From NCBI RefSeq assembly GCF_000224145.3, contig NC_020174.2:5669123-5733122 (forward strand): a DNA stretch of 64,000 bases, read 5' to 3'. This document shows positions 23,111 to 43,845 of this stretch, in pieces (positions within the stretch are counted from its first letter, which is position 1; every line of letters begins with the position of its first letter). The position numbers and the translations under genes are program-made. Under the pieces are notes generated by a model, which was not told the origin of the DNA, made no database searches, and was given only the letters and a program-made list of their open reading frames with translations. This DNA is from Ciona intestinalis (lineage: Eukaryota > Chordata > Ascidiacea > Phlebobranchia > Cionidae).

Positions 23111-25361
23111 ATGGCATCATCTTCGGAAAAAAGTAAATAGCAATAGCCTAACTAAATCATTTGTTTTAATATTGTAGTACTTGCAAACTATATTCCTATA
23201 TGCAATAGTAAATTATGCGTTTAACATCATAGTTTATTTTGTAACATCCTATTGTTATCACACTGTGTCTTGCTATATGTTTTTATAAAACTATGTATTA
23301 CCATTGCTCAATGCTTTACTTTTCTTAACAAACAAAATGTTTTTTATTTTANNNNNNNNNNNNNNNNNNNNNNNNNNNNNNNNNNNNNNNNNNNNNNNNN
23401 NNNNNNNNNNNNNNNNNNNNNNNNNNNNNNNNNNNNNNNNNNNNNNNNNNNNNNNNNNNNNNNNNNNNNNNNNNNNNNNNNNNNNNNNNNNNNNNNNNNN
23501 NNNNNNNNNNNNNNNNNNNNNNNNNNNNNNNNNNNNNNNNNNNNNNNNNNNNNNNNNNNNNNNNNNNNNNNNNNNNNNNNNNNNNNNNNNNNNNNNNNNN
23601 NNNNNNNNNNNNNNNNNNNNNNNNNNNNNNNNNNNNNNNNNNNNNNNNNNNNNNNNNNNNNNNNNNNNNNNNNNNNNNNNNNNNNNNNNNNNNNNNNNNN
23701 NNNNNNNNNNNNNNNNNNNNNNNNNNNNNNNNNNNNNNNNNNNNNNNNNNNNNNNNNNNNNNNNNNNNNNNNNNNNNNNNNNNNNNNNNNNNNNNNNNNN
23801 NNNNNNNNNNNNNNNNNNNNNNNNNNNNNNNNNNNNNNNNNNNNNNNNNNNATGTGTCCTTGGGCAGACACTTAATGGCAATTGCTCCAATCCAGTGGTG
23901 ACTAATGGGTTGTTCACATTGATTATCAGCCACACATAAAACAAATCCGCAAAAATAATTACCCACACAGTAACATACTTGGTAACTCGTAAGCTGGCAT
24001 GGGGTGTATCAACACCCGTGTTATAACGACTGTCGTTTTCTGGCCATGTGAGGATAAAGAAAGTTATTCATTGTTTATATTCCCTTAACTCAGTCCAACA
24101 CGTGAGCTCTTGTGAAATAGCATGTCGCAATATTTAAGATTTGCACAGTCAGTTACTATTGTGTGGGTATTTTTAATAAGGGTGTGATTGGAAGTTTTAT
24201 AACTTTATAAATAACACATTTTTAATAGAAGCATGAATTAGGTAAGTATATTATACCAAATTCTGGCATGAAAAAAAATGGCACTTCAGCCTGTTTTAGC
24301 CTCCACAACCAATATACTGGTAACGAATTCCAGTGTTATATGATCTTATGGTGTGCTTTATCATTACAGAGTTGCCATGCAAGAACACCATGATAAGAAA
24401 GATAACCTCCAACCTGCTGTGTTGATGTTAGCATCCAATGCTGATGCGAATCCAACCATGCAGTGTCTTGCATCTAAACTTGCTGATATCTATTCCCATA
24501 ATTGCTCACAACCTAAATTTGTGGTAAGACTGAAGTTACTTTTTCATTTCACAGAAAATTTGTATCTGTTTTTACAGGTGCCTGAAAATGAGTTTAAACA
24601 CTTGTCACCAGAATCTGCAAAAGTGTTGCTTGACAACAAAATATTATCAAAATTTCAAGCAGGATCATGTGCAAGTGTGGTCCGGCATTTTGAATTAATA
24701 CCCCCAGCTGCCACAAAAGTTTTCTACCAATTCTGTGAAAATGATAATGCCCCATACAAAAACACGGCAGTCATTCTAACACTACAGGTATGTAAATAAT
24801 GTTTATTGGCATTGTGACTTTGTGTTTGTGCATGGACGGCAAACAAACGAGAAGTAATGACCAACTTTGTTTGATTATTATTATAATCAAACAGACAAAC
24901 ACAGTTGAAAAACAGCCATACAACACTATCTTTGCATATAATTCTCAACCTTCAAATGTTAGAATACAACCTTGCAAAGCAACAATTAATATTGGCTGTT
25001 ACAGTTAAGTGTTAGTCATATTTTTAATTAGGAAGGCCTTCAATGTAAGTGTATATATTCACATTGTAATACTCCCTAATGTCCACATATGACATACATT
25101 ATTATTAATAGTTATGCAATACCTACATTAACTCAATCGCATAAATCGTTTCAGGTAGAACCAGGTGATTGGAGTAAGCCATACCCAAACCTTGACAATT
25201 TACTTCCAAAATTTTGGGACCGAGTCGTTGACGATTTCCTAACCCATACTTTGGCCACTGGTGACCCATTCGTCATGACAACTGATATGATTGGTGCATT
25301 ATTATCGCGTATTACACCTTCTGTTGTTTGGGTGGGACGGGAAAATGACTTAAACTGTTGA
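23111..25361 (+). CDS. TOR1AIP1: LAP1/TOR1AIP-like torsin activator, copy 1 (internal exon lost in gap)
   Basis: Visible exons: 23111-23132 (MASSSEK, phase 1), 24370-24523, 24578-24787 and 25155-25361. The long second exon, which in copy 2 carries the disordered nucleoplasmic region and membrane segment, falls in the 500-N gap, so intactness cannot be judged. Exon 3 is identical or nearly so to copy 2, exon 4 differs at about four bases and exon 5 at about eleven. The lumenal domain retains LLSRIT, whose Arg aligns with the arginine finger (human LAP1 R563) that activates torsin ATPases, and the C-terminal Cys (NDLNC). Intron 3 is only 54 nt, divisible by three and without stops. LAP1 sits in the inner nuclear membrane and binds lamins and torsins. 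Allele of copy 2 or true paralogue is undecided; unique sequence between them favours a paralogue. Confidence 0.72.
23352..23851. other. Assembly gap (500 N, default size)
   Basis: It starts at the acceptor region of LAP1 copy 1 exon 2 and ends within a SINE. Exactly 500 N is a conventional unknown-length gap. Confidence 0.95.
23852..24078 (+). mobile_element. SINE in LAP1 copy 1, 5' end lost in gap
   Basis: The SINE body (tccttgggcagacacttaat, aatccagtggtgactaatgg) and tail (ggtaactcgtaagctggcat, acacccgtgttataacgact) are present and end in TTCATT. Copy 2 lacks this insertion. Confidence 0.75.
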
Positions 25362-25609
25362 GATTTAAGATTTACCCCAAAACTGATTGCCTGATTCTTC
25401 AAAAGTAGTTTTGCACTTGAAGCAGTTTAAATGTTTTTCTATAAAGTTGGTCGTTTCTATAAAGTTCGTTTTTTTAACATGTGATTTATAAGTTTGTCTT
25501 TTCCTTGCACTTACAAGACATAGGCTGCTGTTTAAATGCTTAGTTGTATGTAGTCGTTACCTAGCTTAATCCATGTGCTGCTAACAATTTCTGTATACAT
25601 GTGTGTTGC

Positions 25610-25615
25610 AATAAA
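25610..25615 (+). promoter_or_regulatory. LAP1 copy 1 polyadenylation signal
   Basis: AATAAA in the context gtgttgcaataaaattaacc, matched at 29555-29560 in copy 2, about 250 bp after the stop codon. Confidence 0.7.
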
Positions 25616-25689
25616 ATTAACCATAAAAAATCAAACAAAGGCTTTAAAATTTTGCTGTGCTATGTAATTATAATAATTTTTGGTTTAGT

Positions 25690-25890
25690 ATATAGTAGGG
25701 TGTGGGGAGAGGGGACACCTTTAGCACATAATATCCAAATATACAGATCACGTTTTAATCAATTGACAACGGTGTATCTATGAGAGTCGGGAGGATATGG
25801 TTTTATAATTCTTTAAAGGTTTTTGTTTACTACCAAGTGGGACGAGAAAATAGAATGAAAAGGTGTCTCATCTTCACCCACCCTACTGTA
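25690..25890. mobile_element. Palindromic MITE, copy 2
   Basis: Left end TATAGTAGGGTGTGGGGAGA, right end cttcacccaccctactgta; full length, just after the LAP1 copy 1 polyadenylation signal. Confidence 0.85.
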
Positions 25891-26923
25891 ATACAAGCTA
25901 CCTTTAAAAGGCTTCTTATTTTGTGGTACTGCCATTTATATAACATTTGTGAAAAATCTGTAAAAACGAAAATCAATGACGAATAGCCACGCATTGGTAA
26001 TGAAAGATGCATTTGCTTTACTTTCGTACAAATGCAATACAAAAATATGGCACATATTTACTTAAATATTGAGTCGTATTGTATTTATCTTTACATAGCC
26101 GAGTACAGATCACTGAGTTGCTAATGGGTTCCTGACGCGTTGAAGTTTACTTGCGAGCTTCGTAATCATTAAATAATCGTTAATGGGCGATTGTATGCAC
26201 CATATTTTATGTATAACTATGCTTGGTTAGATAAGTTACATGAGTGCAAATTGCGCCGTGCACCTATGGTGCGCTACAACGACCAACTGGCGCACTTGTT
26301 TCGTCCCCGTCACGCCCTTATGCATTGCAAAAAAAACAAACTCACGAACCGTTGCTACAGAAGCCAACGTTAAACCGGTTTAAATTCTATACGATTTGGT
26401 CTAAATATTTTTTTGCTTGCGCTATGTCCGAAATATGTTGATTACCTGGTTGCAGCAAATGCTGTACTGACTGCACGTTGCAGCAACCGCTGTATTGACT
26501 GTACGTTGGCTGTGTTTTAAAAGTATTTACAAAATAATCTATAAGTGCAGATGTTGACAGAAATTCCCTTTCCCTCCAACCTCAACCCACCAATCCTAGA
26601 CCTACATCTTGCTGAATAAACTGCAACTGCCCTAATTTTGTAATACAAATTTAAAAAATAAATTAAACAGCGCATCCAAATAAAACCGAGTTTCCAATCA
26701 GTTTTTGTGTAGCAATTGATGTCACATTACTTCCCTCCAACACTAGGCACTAGGCTACGTCATCTTCAACAATTTCAAAACATAGGCAAAAATCTGCTTC
26801 CGTGGACATCGTTGAACGTGCGTAATTTTCTGTCATGCCGAAAACTGAAACGTTGCATATGGTTATGTTCTCGCTTACAATATCATGCGGGTCAAATCCA
26901 TGGTGTTTATATGACTTTGATTC

Positions 26924-27018
26924 GGGTATTAGCGCAATGCATTCAAGCGTGACGGGGAGGAAACAAAAATGCACGCAATTCATGTACGTCGGTGACGTAA
27001 TCTTAGAGGAAGTTTTCA
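26924..27018 (+). promoter_or_regulatory. LAP1 copy 2 upstream conserved module with CRE-like site
   Basis: Same module as 22550-22641. TGACGTAA lies at 26993-27000, only about 67 bp before the ATG. Uninterrupted here by any transposon. Confidence 0.55.
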
Positions 27019-27066
27019 ACCCATAGTTTCAATCTCTTGCACAAACTGCCATAGCTTCACTAGACC

Positions 27067-29375
27067 ATGCCATCACCTCCAAAATCCCCCTCAAGGAAAA
27101 AAAGTAAATAGCAATAGCCTAACTAAACCATTTGTTTTAACATTGTAGTACTTGCAAACTATATTCCTATATGCAATAGTAAATTATGCGTTTAACATCA
27201 TAGTTTATTTTGTAATATCATATTATTATGACACTGTGTCTTGCTATATGTTTTTATAAAACTATGTATTACCATTGCTCAATGCTTTACTTTTCTTAAC
27301 AAACAAAATGTTTTTTATTTTAGATCTTCGAAAACAAGTTAAACCCAGGCCGCCTCTACATGACTCACATGATAAAACTATCGACACAGATTCTGAAGAT
27401 ACCACTGCTAACAGCTCAAATTTGGAGACAACAAATGACAGCATAGACCTTTCAACAAGCAGTTCGAATAATGAAAAATCATTCGATGAAAAGTCCAACA
27501 AAGACACCAGTAATATATCTGGGAAGAAGAATTCACCAAAATCCAAGTCTCCAAGACAACTGCCCAGAGATGAGAGATATAACACTGTTGAACCTACAGC
27601 TAAGAAAGACAAAAACTTTGAAATTTCCCTCTTGGTCACTCTTATTCTTGTTGCTGTTGCAATCGCTTTTTACTATTTTAATTCAGTAGAAACAGATTCC
27701 CACTCTGAAAAAATGGAAAAATCTAACATGGAAATATACAAGGAGAAAATGCAGAGTTTACAGAATGAGTTTCCTTCTCAAAACAACAAATTGTGGAAAA
27801 TTGTCAGGTAAATATCTTCAGGTAAATATGATCTTATGTGATGTGCTTTATCATTCCAGAGTTGCCATGCAAGAACACCATGATAAGAAAGATAACCTCC
27901 AACCTGCTGTGTTGATGTTAGCATCCAATGCTGATGCGAATCCAACCATGCAGTGTCTTGCATCTAAACTTGCTGATATCTATTCCCATAATTGCTCACA
28001 ACCTAAATTTGTGGTAAGACTGAAGTTACTTTTTCATTTCATATGTACATCGTAAATCCTAATGGAATTAGAAAATGTACATGCTATGCACGCCCATTTT
28101 AATGATAGCACAGTGAGCCCTTGCGAAAAATAACCGCCTTGCATGCGCGAGATCTTGTCAAAACTTCCATATTCTGCAGACTTGTGCCCAAGTTTGTTTA
28201 CTCGTAGCGTGTTCTTAAAAGCTGTCATTTTGCTGCTAATTTCCTTCCATTTTCTATTTTAATTAATATTTTTTGTTACTGTATTCGAAGAGATAAATAA
28301 AATTTATGGTATGTCCATCCAAGAATACAATGATAATATTTTATGTTCTTTTTTAACCCAGAAAATTTGTATCTGTTTTTACAGGTGCCTGAAAATGAGT
28401 TTAAACACTTGTCACCAGAATCTGCAAAAGTGTTGCTTGACAACAAAATATCATCACAATTTCAAGCAGGATCATGTGCAAGTGTGGTCCGGCATTTTGA
28501 ATTAATACCCCCAGCTGCCACAAAAGTTTTCTACCAATTCTGTGAAAATGATAATGCCCCATACAAAAACGTGGCAGTCATTCTAACACTACAGGTAAAT
28601 AATGTTTATTGTCATTGTGACTTTGTGTTTGTGCATGGACAGCAAACAAACGAGAAGTAATGACAACTTTGTTTGATTATTATTATAATCAAACAGACAA
28701 ACACAGTTGAAAAACAGTCATACAACACTGTCTTTGCATATAATTCTCAACCTTCAAATGTTAGAATACAACCTTTAAAATTAAACCAAACATGCCAATA
28801 TTTACTTTTCGAGGCAACAGTTAATATTGGCTGTTACAGTTCAGTGTTAGTCAAAAACCTAGTTAGCTTTATTTGAGATGACTTTCAAAGAAAGTGTATA
28901 TATAGCGGAGTGGGGGAAGATTGGGACACCTTTAGCACATAGTATATTCAAATATCCTGATTGTGTTTTAAGCAATTAACAACGGTATATGGATACGATT
29001 TTATAATACTTTGAATGTTATTTGTTTACTACCAAATGGGACGAGAAAATAGAATGAAAAGGTGTCCCATCTTCCCCCACCCTACTATATCACAATGTAA
29101 TACCCCACATACGTTAGTAATAGTAATACCTACAATTTACATTAACACCAGCGCATAAATCGTTTCAGGTAGAACCAGGTGATTGGAGTATGCCATACCC
29201 AAACCTTGACAATTTACCTCCAAAATTCTGGGACCGAGTCGTTGACGGTTTCCTAACCCATACATTGGCCACTGGTGACCCAGTCGTCATGACAACTGAT
29301 ATGATTGGTGCATTATTATCGCGTATTACACCTTCTGTTGTTTGGGTGAGACGGGAAAACGACTTACATTGTTAA
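27067..29375 (+). CDS. TOR1AIP1: LAP1/TOR1AIP-like torsin activator, copy 2 (intact)
   Basis: Exons: 27067-27103, 27324-27807, 27860-28013, 28385-28594, 29169-29375; 363 residues in phase. The N-terminal part (about 1-110) is polar, Ser/Lys/Asp-rich and probably disordered in the nucleoplasm. A single membrane helix lies at about 113-132 (SLLVTLILVAVAIAFYY), followed by the lumenal torsin-activating domain. Key features are YNTVEP before the membrane, FCENDNAPYKNVA in the lumenal fold (human CDHENAAFKDVA), SRI with arginine-finger-like R347, and a terminal Cys. The family stimulates ATP hydrolysis by torsins through that arginine. It is shorter than human LAP1B (583 residues), mainly in the nucleoplasmic region. 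Exon 1 differs from copy 1 (MPSPPKSPSRKK versus MASSSEK). Confidence 0.9.
28899..29091. mobile_element. Palindromic MITE, copy 3 (LAP1 copy 2 intron 4)
   Basis: Left end TATAGCGGAGTGGGGGAAGA, right end cttcccccaccctactatat. Absent from the matching intron of copy 1, so inserted after the two sequences separated or lost there. Confidence 0.85.
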
Positions 29376-32300
29376 GATCTTCACAACGAAAATAATAAAA
29401 ATATATTTTTTCACCTGAAGCAATTAATTTTTTTCTATAAAGTTCGTATTGTATTTTTAATATGTAATTGTTGTGTGTAGTGAGTAGTCGATACCTAGCG
29501 TTACCCGTGTGTCGTTAACAATTTCTATATACATGTGTGTTGTGTGTGTGTTGCAATAAAATTAACCATACAAAATCGAATAAAGGCTTCTGACATTTTT
29601 GAATATGTATTATGTTTTGAAATCAATCAAGTTAAAGAATAAATCCGAGAATAAAGAATGGGTACATGGAAAAAATCATGACAAATAACAGGTACAAATG
29701 TTCGACGAAAAGCATCTGTATGGCCACTTTTATACGTGCTTAATTATACAGTATTGAAGCCCACACAAGGCAACGAGAAATGTGGGATTAAATCCACAGC
29801 GTCAATTATTTTGGTTAGCCGACGTCCCCCGCTTTTCGTTTATTCCCGGGGCATGTAAAACGTCGTCCTTGCAACACATTGCAACTGTACAAGGCAGTTT
29901 AGATGAAGCAACGACAAAGCTACACTGTTTGGATGAACTCAGTGTAGGATTATATTTGTTTCTTCTACAAGAGTTAAAGTTAAGTCATATTGCTATTCTT
30001 TAGGATTTTCCATTTTTTTGGTTTGCACCTCGTTTTAATATTTTGTTGTCGTGCACATGTGTATGTGCATTCGCTGTATCATTTTTTGTCTATTGGGGTT
30101 TCTTTAACCTGCGTGGACAGTAACATCCCGCAAGGGTTTCTCACCAGAGTAGAAACCCACTACCATTGGCTGGGGGCTTGTCGTGCCGTAGTGGCGGCTT
30201 TCCACCAACGCCAGCCACATAAACTATGAATCATTTTAGTTCTGATACTTTTTCGGACTGCAATTAAATTCTCGAGACTATTAGCGACTGCTGTAATATT
30301 TTTCACTGTAATAATAATAATGGTATCTTCTCGTTTAAATGCACTAAAATAATGCATAAAGTTTTGAATATTTTTTATGACAATCAAGAGAATATTAAAC
30401 AATAAATGCGTGAATTATGAAATTTAGACACGTGGAAAAACTATGCCAAAGAACAAGAACAAGTATTCGGCGAAAAAGGAAATGACGACGTACTTGCTGA
30501 ACTGGATGTAAGATAACGTTGGATGTTGTCGGTAGGTGGTGTGAGAGAGCGATATGGCAAGCTTCATTTATATTTCTCAATATTTTTCCACACACGTGAC
30601 GCGTCCGTCAGGTATTTTAAATTTAGATCTTTATTGCCTAAATTTAAATATCAATTGAACTCAATACAACGAATATTTCTTAGTTTTATTTATTTTAAAC
30701 AAACTATAAAGCTAAAGTGAGTTTTACTGAAAAATAAAATTAAAATTAAACAAAATTTGTTACACGCTCTTATCAGCATGTTTTGTTTATTTTTCGGCGG
30801 CAACTACGTTAGGTTACTGTCATTTTACGAGCGAGGCTGAACGACAAAGGCTGCCGCAGCGATATTGTTTTTTAATACTAATTCTCCGCTTTGTTTCGGG
30901 GTCTTAATCAATACATTACGGGCTCCCTATTCAGGTATTGTTAACCGATTCTTTAGAGCAGTGATGCCATGTAAAAATATTTAAAATCCTGATTTTGTTT
31001 ATACGCCCTCTCTATATACAGATTTGTGTATATAAGCGCATCGTATGTAATATATATATACGCCTCTTTATATGTAAATTACGCGTGTCTCTGGAAAGAA
31101 TTTAAACCTTGAAATTATACTGCAACGTAACCGAATATTAAACATAGTTTTTTTTCGAGTTGTACCGTATTTTCTACTTTGGTATGCCATATACACCATC
31201 AAGGAATATGCGTTTAAGTGTCTTGCTTTCTCAATGCAAGTAAATCTAGTGATCTAAATATACCACAGTTCCTCTCTTGGGACTTAATGCTTGTTGCTCT
31301 ATCAAACTGGGCCGTTACTTTTCTCTACGGTCCGTCACTTTTTCTCCGGGAACACTGATCTACACCGAGCAACAACAATGGCCACCGAACCTTGTTCCCA
31401 CGATGGCCGAGAAAAGGAAAAAAGCGGGGGGATTCCCCGATTACGTATATAGTAGCATCGACGAAACATTTCTTGGATTTTGGGAGCCGTCGTCATCCAA
31501 ATTACTCCAGCAAAATATTCAGGAAAATTTAAGTCTATACTGAAGAGTTTTTGAGCGATTTTTGTCAAAGGACTGAAAATAGAAGCAAAAAGTTGCAGAA
31601 AGGAAAAGTAAAGTAGACAGAAAATTGATTCGTGAGGAAAAATGTTTTCGTGACTGAAAATAGAAATTATGACATAAATAACAACGTTTTTTTTATTTTG
31701 TTTAAAACTTAAATTTATAAACATATTAATATGGGCGGTTATTTTATATAAGAAACAATTAACCTGTATTTCACATCTATACTTTATATTTGATAAGTAT
31801 AAATATTTTTCCCGTGCATAATATTGACTCGATGGAAATTCATCAAAATGGCGACTAGCGCGCACAGCGAACGCATTGCAGTTTCGGCATTATATAATCG
31901 CTGTTATAAAGCGAAACTTTTTTCAAAACCATAATAACTTACAACTATACCCCCAAAAAATCGTAATTCGTTTTTAATTTTTTTAAATATTGCTAGCTTT
32001 AAAAATGGTGCGAATGTTTTTATAAATCAAAAGTAGTTTTTTTTCTAACGGTTCCTATAACACTACTGCGTTACGATTCCGAAACCTGCTTCGGATTAGC
32101 TTATTAATTTCGGTGGGACTTTGGGCGTCCACGGGCCGATATCCCGTTGCGTTAATCCGCACCGATTTGGTGCAATTCGGAAAGCCCTTCCATGTCGGCC
32201 ATTGTACGGAACACCACTCCTCCGAGCCCGAGGTCTCGCGCCACGTTTCGATTCAAATTTTATTTAAAAGTTTCGCCGAAGTAGTTTACAGATGTACGAA

Positions 32301-32902
32301 AGTAGTTGCCTGTTGCACCTGCTCGTGTAGACTCAATTTCACGACGGTTTAAACCACGGACAACAAGACTCCAATTTTAGGCTTGTTTTCAAGATTCGAT
32401 CCGTACTGATAAAACTGTTTGCTCACAAATGTAGTAACATACCCATTTCCAAGGCCGCTTTTCCGCTATCGCTTAACGATAACAGCAGAGTCGCGTGCCC
32501 ACACCACGCAAATATAAGTATCAGCAAAGTGACAACACCGAAATAGCTCACCGGCGGCTCCAGAACAAATATTAACTCATTCTGTTTATCGCAGTTCCGG
32601 CCAAATAAAACAACTGTTCCACGATTAACACTCTGCGGCTACAGGCCCAATATATCCCCGCCTTACCGTGTTCGTCAGCGCCAAATTTCATTCTTATCGC
32701 TCCGTCATATGTTATGTTGTCCCGACTTCGATTTTCGTGTTTTGAATTTGCTTTCGGAAACCGCGATATCTTCGAAATTTTATTTTGTCGTCGCTTGTTT
32801 TTGTTATGTACCGAAAACCGAGATGGTTAATGTTTGAAATATAAACCTTGGTCGAATTAAACAGGATAATATGTTAAAACAAGCAGACGATAAATAAAAT
32901 GA
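29376..32902. other. Pax6 upstream region without a recognised gene
   Basis: It begins with the LAP1 copy 2 3' UTR (AATAAA 29555-29560). The remainder has open frames but none with a recognisable domain or splice-consistent neighbours. I found no MITE or SINE from about 29.1 to 32.9 kb. A locally GC-richer stretch at about 32.1-32.26 kb and the absence of repeats fit Pax6 upstream regulatory DNA, but nothing proves it. Confidence 0.5.
29555..29560 (+). promoter_or_regulatory. LAP1 copy 2 polyadenylation signal
   Basis: AATAAA in the same context as copy 1, about 180 bp after the stop; preceded by a short TG repeat absent from copy 1. Confidence 0.7.
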
Positions 32903-33098
32903 TATAGTAGGGTGGGGGGAGATAGGACACCTTTTCAATCTGTTTTCTCGTCCAATTTGGTAGTAAACAAAGAACATTCAAAGAAATATGAAACCGTATT
33001 TTACGACTCCCATGCACCGTTGTTAATTGTTTAAAAACACAACTAGAAAGTTTAGATATTATGTGGTAAAGGTGTACCGTCTTCCCCCGTTCTACTTT
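32903..33098. mobile_element. Palindromic MITE, copy 4 (upstream of Pax6)
   Basis: Left end TATAGTAGGGTGGGGGGAGA; right end diverged (cttcccccgttctact). It ends about 210 bp before the Pax6 ATG. Confidence 0.85.
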
Positions 33099-33305
33099 AA
33101 AAAAATATACAAAAAAACATATTAATTACCACCAAGACATATTCTTTGTAATTTTTGCATGCCTTTATGAATTGTTTACCTTATAATTTTAAACCTTACT
33201 GACATTATTTTAATGACAGACATATACTGTTATATATAAAGGACTTTTCTGATTTAGGAAAATTTACATTTTCTGTCTCTGGACATTTTCGGCGAAATAT
33301 TTTAA

Positions 33306-42965
<9,660 letters not shown>

Positions 42966-43285
42966 ACAACCGCAAAAGTGACGTTCGATAGTTCAGTCAG
43001 TACGCCATGTTTGAGTTAACCTATATATTATAATTCGGGCACTTGTGTGTGGTGAATGGCCATGAGATGATGCCCAAACTACCTCCCTAGTCAAAGTTAA
43101 TTTATGAACATTTCCGTAACGCCCGTCGTGTATTAATCTTTATATATATAAGCGCATTGAGGCGTTTATGACTTATTTACTTTTGCTTGACTTGTTCTGC
43201 AAACAATATTATACAATGTACTATATAATGATAATTAAACGGAACTGTTTCTTGTACTCCGTGAATACTGATTTGTGCTCGTTGA

Positions 43286-43291
43286 AATAAA
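43286..43291 (+). promoter_or_regulatory. Pax6 polyadenylation signal
   Basis: AATAAA about 320 bp after the Pax6 stop codon, followed by a GT/T-rich stretch, immediately before a MITE. Confidence 0.65.
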
Positions 43292-43336
43292 TGTCCCATT
43301 CATGTTTAAAAGTGTTCACCCTTTTCAATAAGTAAG

Positions 43337-43515
43337 TATAGTGGCGTGGGGGAAGATGAGACACATTTAGCACACAATATCTCAATATTCTGATTGTGTT
43401 TTAACCAATTAACAACAATCTATGGGAGTCGTGTGGATGCGGTTTTGAAATTCTTTGAAAATTTTTGTTTACTACCAAATGAAAAGGTGTCCCATCTTCC
43501 CCCACCCTACTATAT
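43337..43515. mobile_element. Palindromic MITE, copy 12
   Basis: Left end TATAGTGGCGTGGGGGAAGA; right end cttcccccaccctactatat; directly downstream of the Pax6 polyadenylation signal. Confidence 0.85.
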
Positions 43516-43547
43516 AAGTATGTATCGAACTTCCGCCATGCGGAGTA

Positions 43548-43845
43548 ATACGAGTCGGCGCTGTGGCAAAGTGGTTCGTGCCACAGCCGCCAACATATAG
43601 AGTTACCGGGTTCGAGGCTAGATGTTGCTATCGTTGTGACGTACGTTACCAAGGACAATACATGTAAGCTTACTTGCTTTTAAGTTGTCCAAACTTTAGT
43701 TTAAAAAAAATGTAAAGTAACCAGCAACAAAGCTAAACTCGTGATAACCAATAAACATGCACCAGGTTTATGAAACAGAACACACGTGATATAACGACTG
43801 TCATTGGCCTGCTACGCGTGGATAAATAACGTACATTCATTCAAA
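43548..43845 (+). mobile_element. Full-length tRNA-derived SINE
   Basis: Head CGGCGCTGTGGCAAAGTGG with B-box-like CGGGTTCGAGGCT, a body, then tail gaacacacgtgatataacga and a TTCATTCA end. One of the two best-preserved copies in the window. Confidence 0.8.

Larger units (their letters stand above)
25362..27066. other. Region between the LAP1 copies
   Basis: It holds the 3' UTR of copy 1 (AATAAA at 25610-25615), one MITE, about 1 kb of unique sequence without a supported gene, and then the duplicated upstream module of copy 2. The unique sequence argues against simple allelic stacking of the two LAP1 copies. Confidence 0.6.

Noticed and set aside
23252-23968. Long open frames spanning the 500-N gap
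   Set aside because: They are open only because N bases cannot form stop codons.
26750-27019. 89-codon minus-strand frame, partly repeated at 22431-22643
   Set aside because: The repetition is explained by the duplicated LAP1 upstream module. The frame is interrupted by divergent sequence outside it and shows no domain.
31402-31543. Possible alternative Pax6 first exon starting MAEKRKK
   Set aside because: Stops after 46 codons with no donor in the right phase to reach the paired-domain exon at 35938.
31335-31865. 176-codon open frame on the minus strand upstream of Pax6
   Set aside because: Low-complexity AT-rich composition, no recognisable domain, no splice-consistent neighbours.
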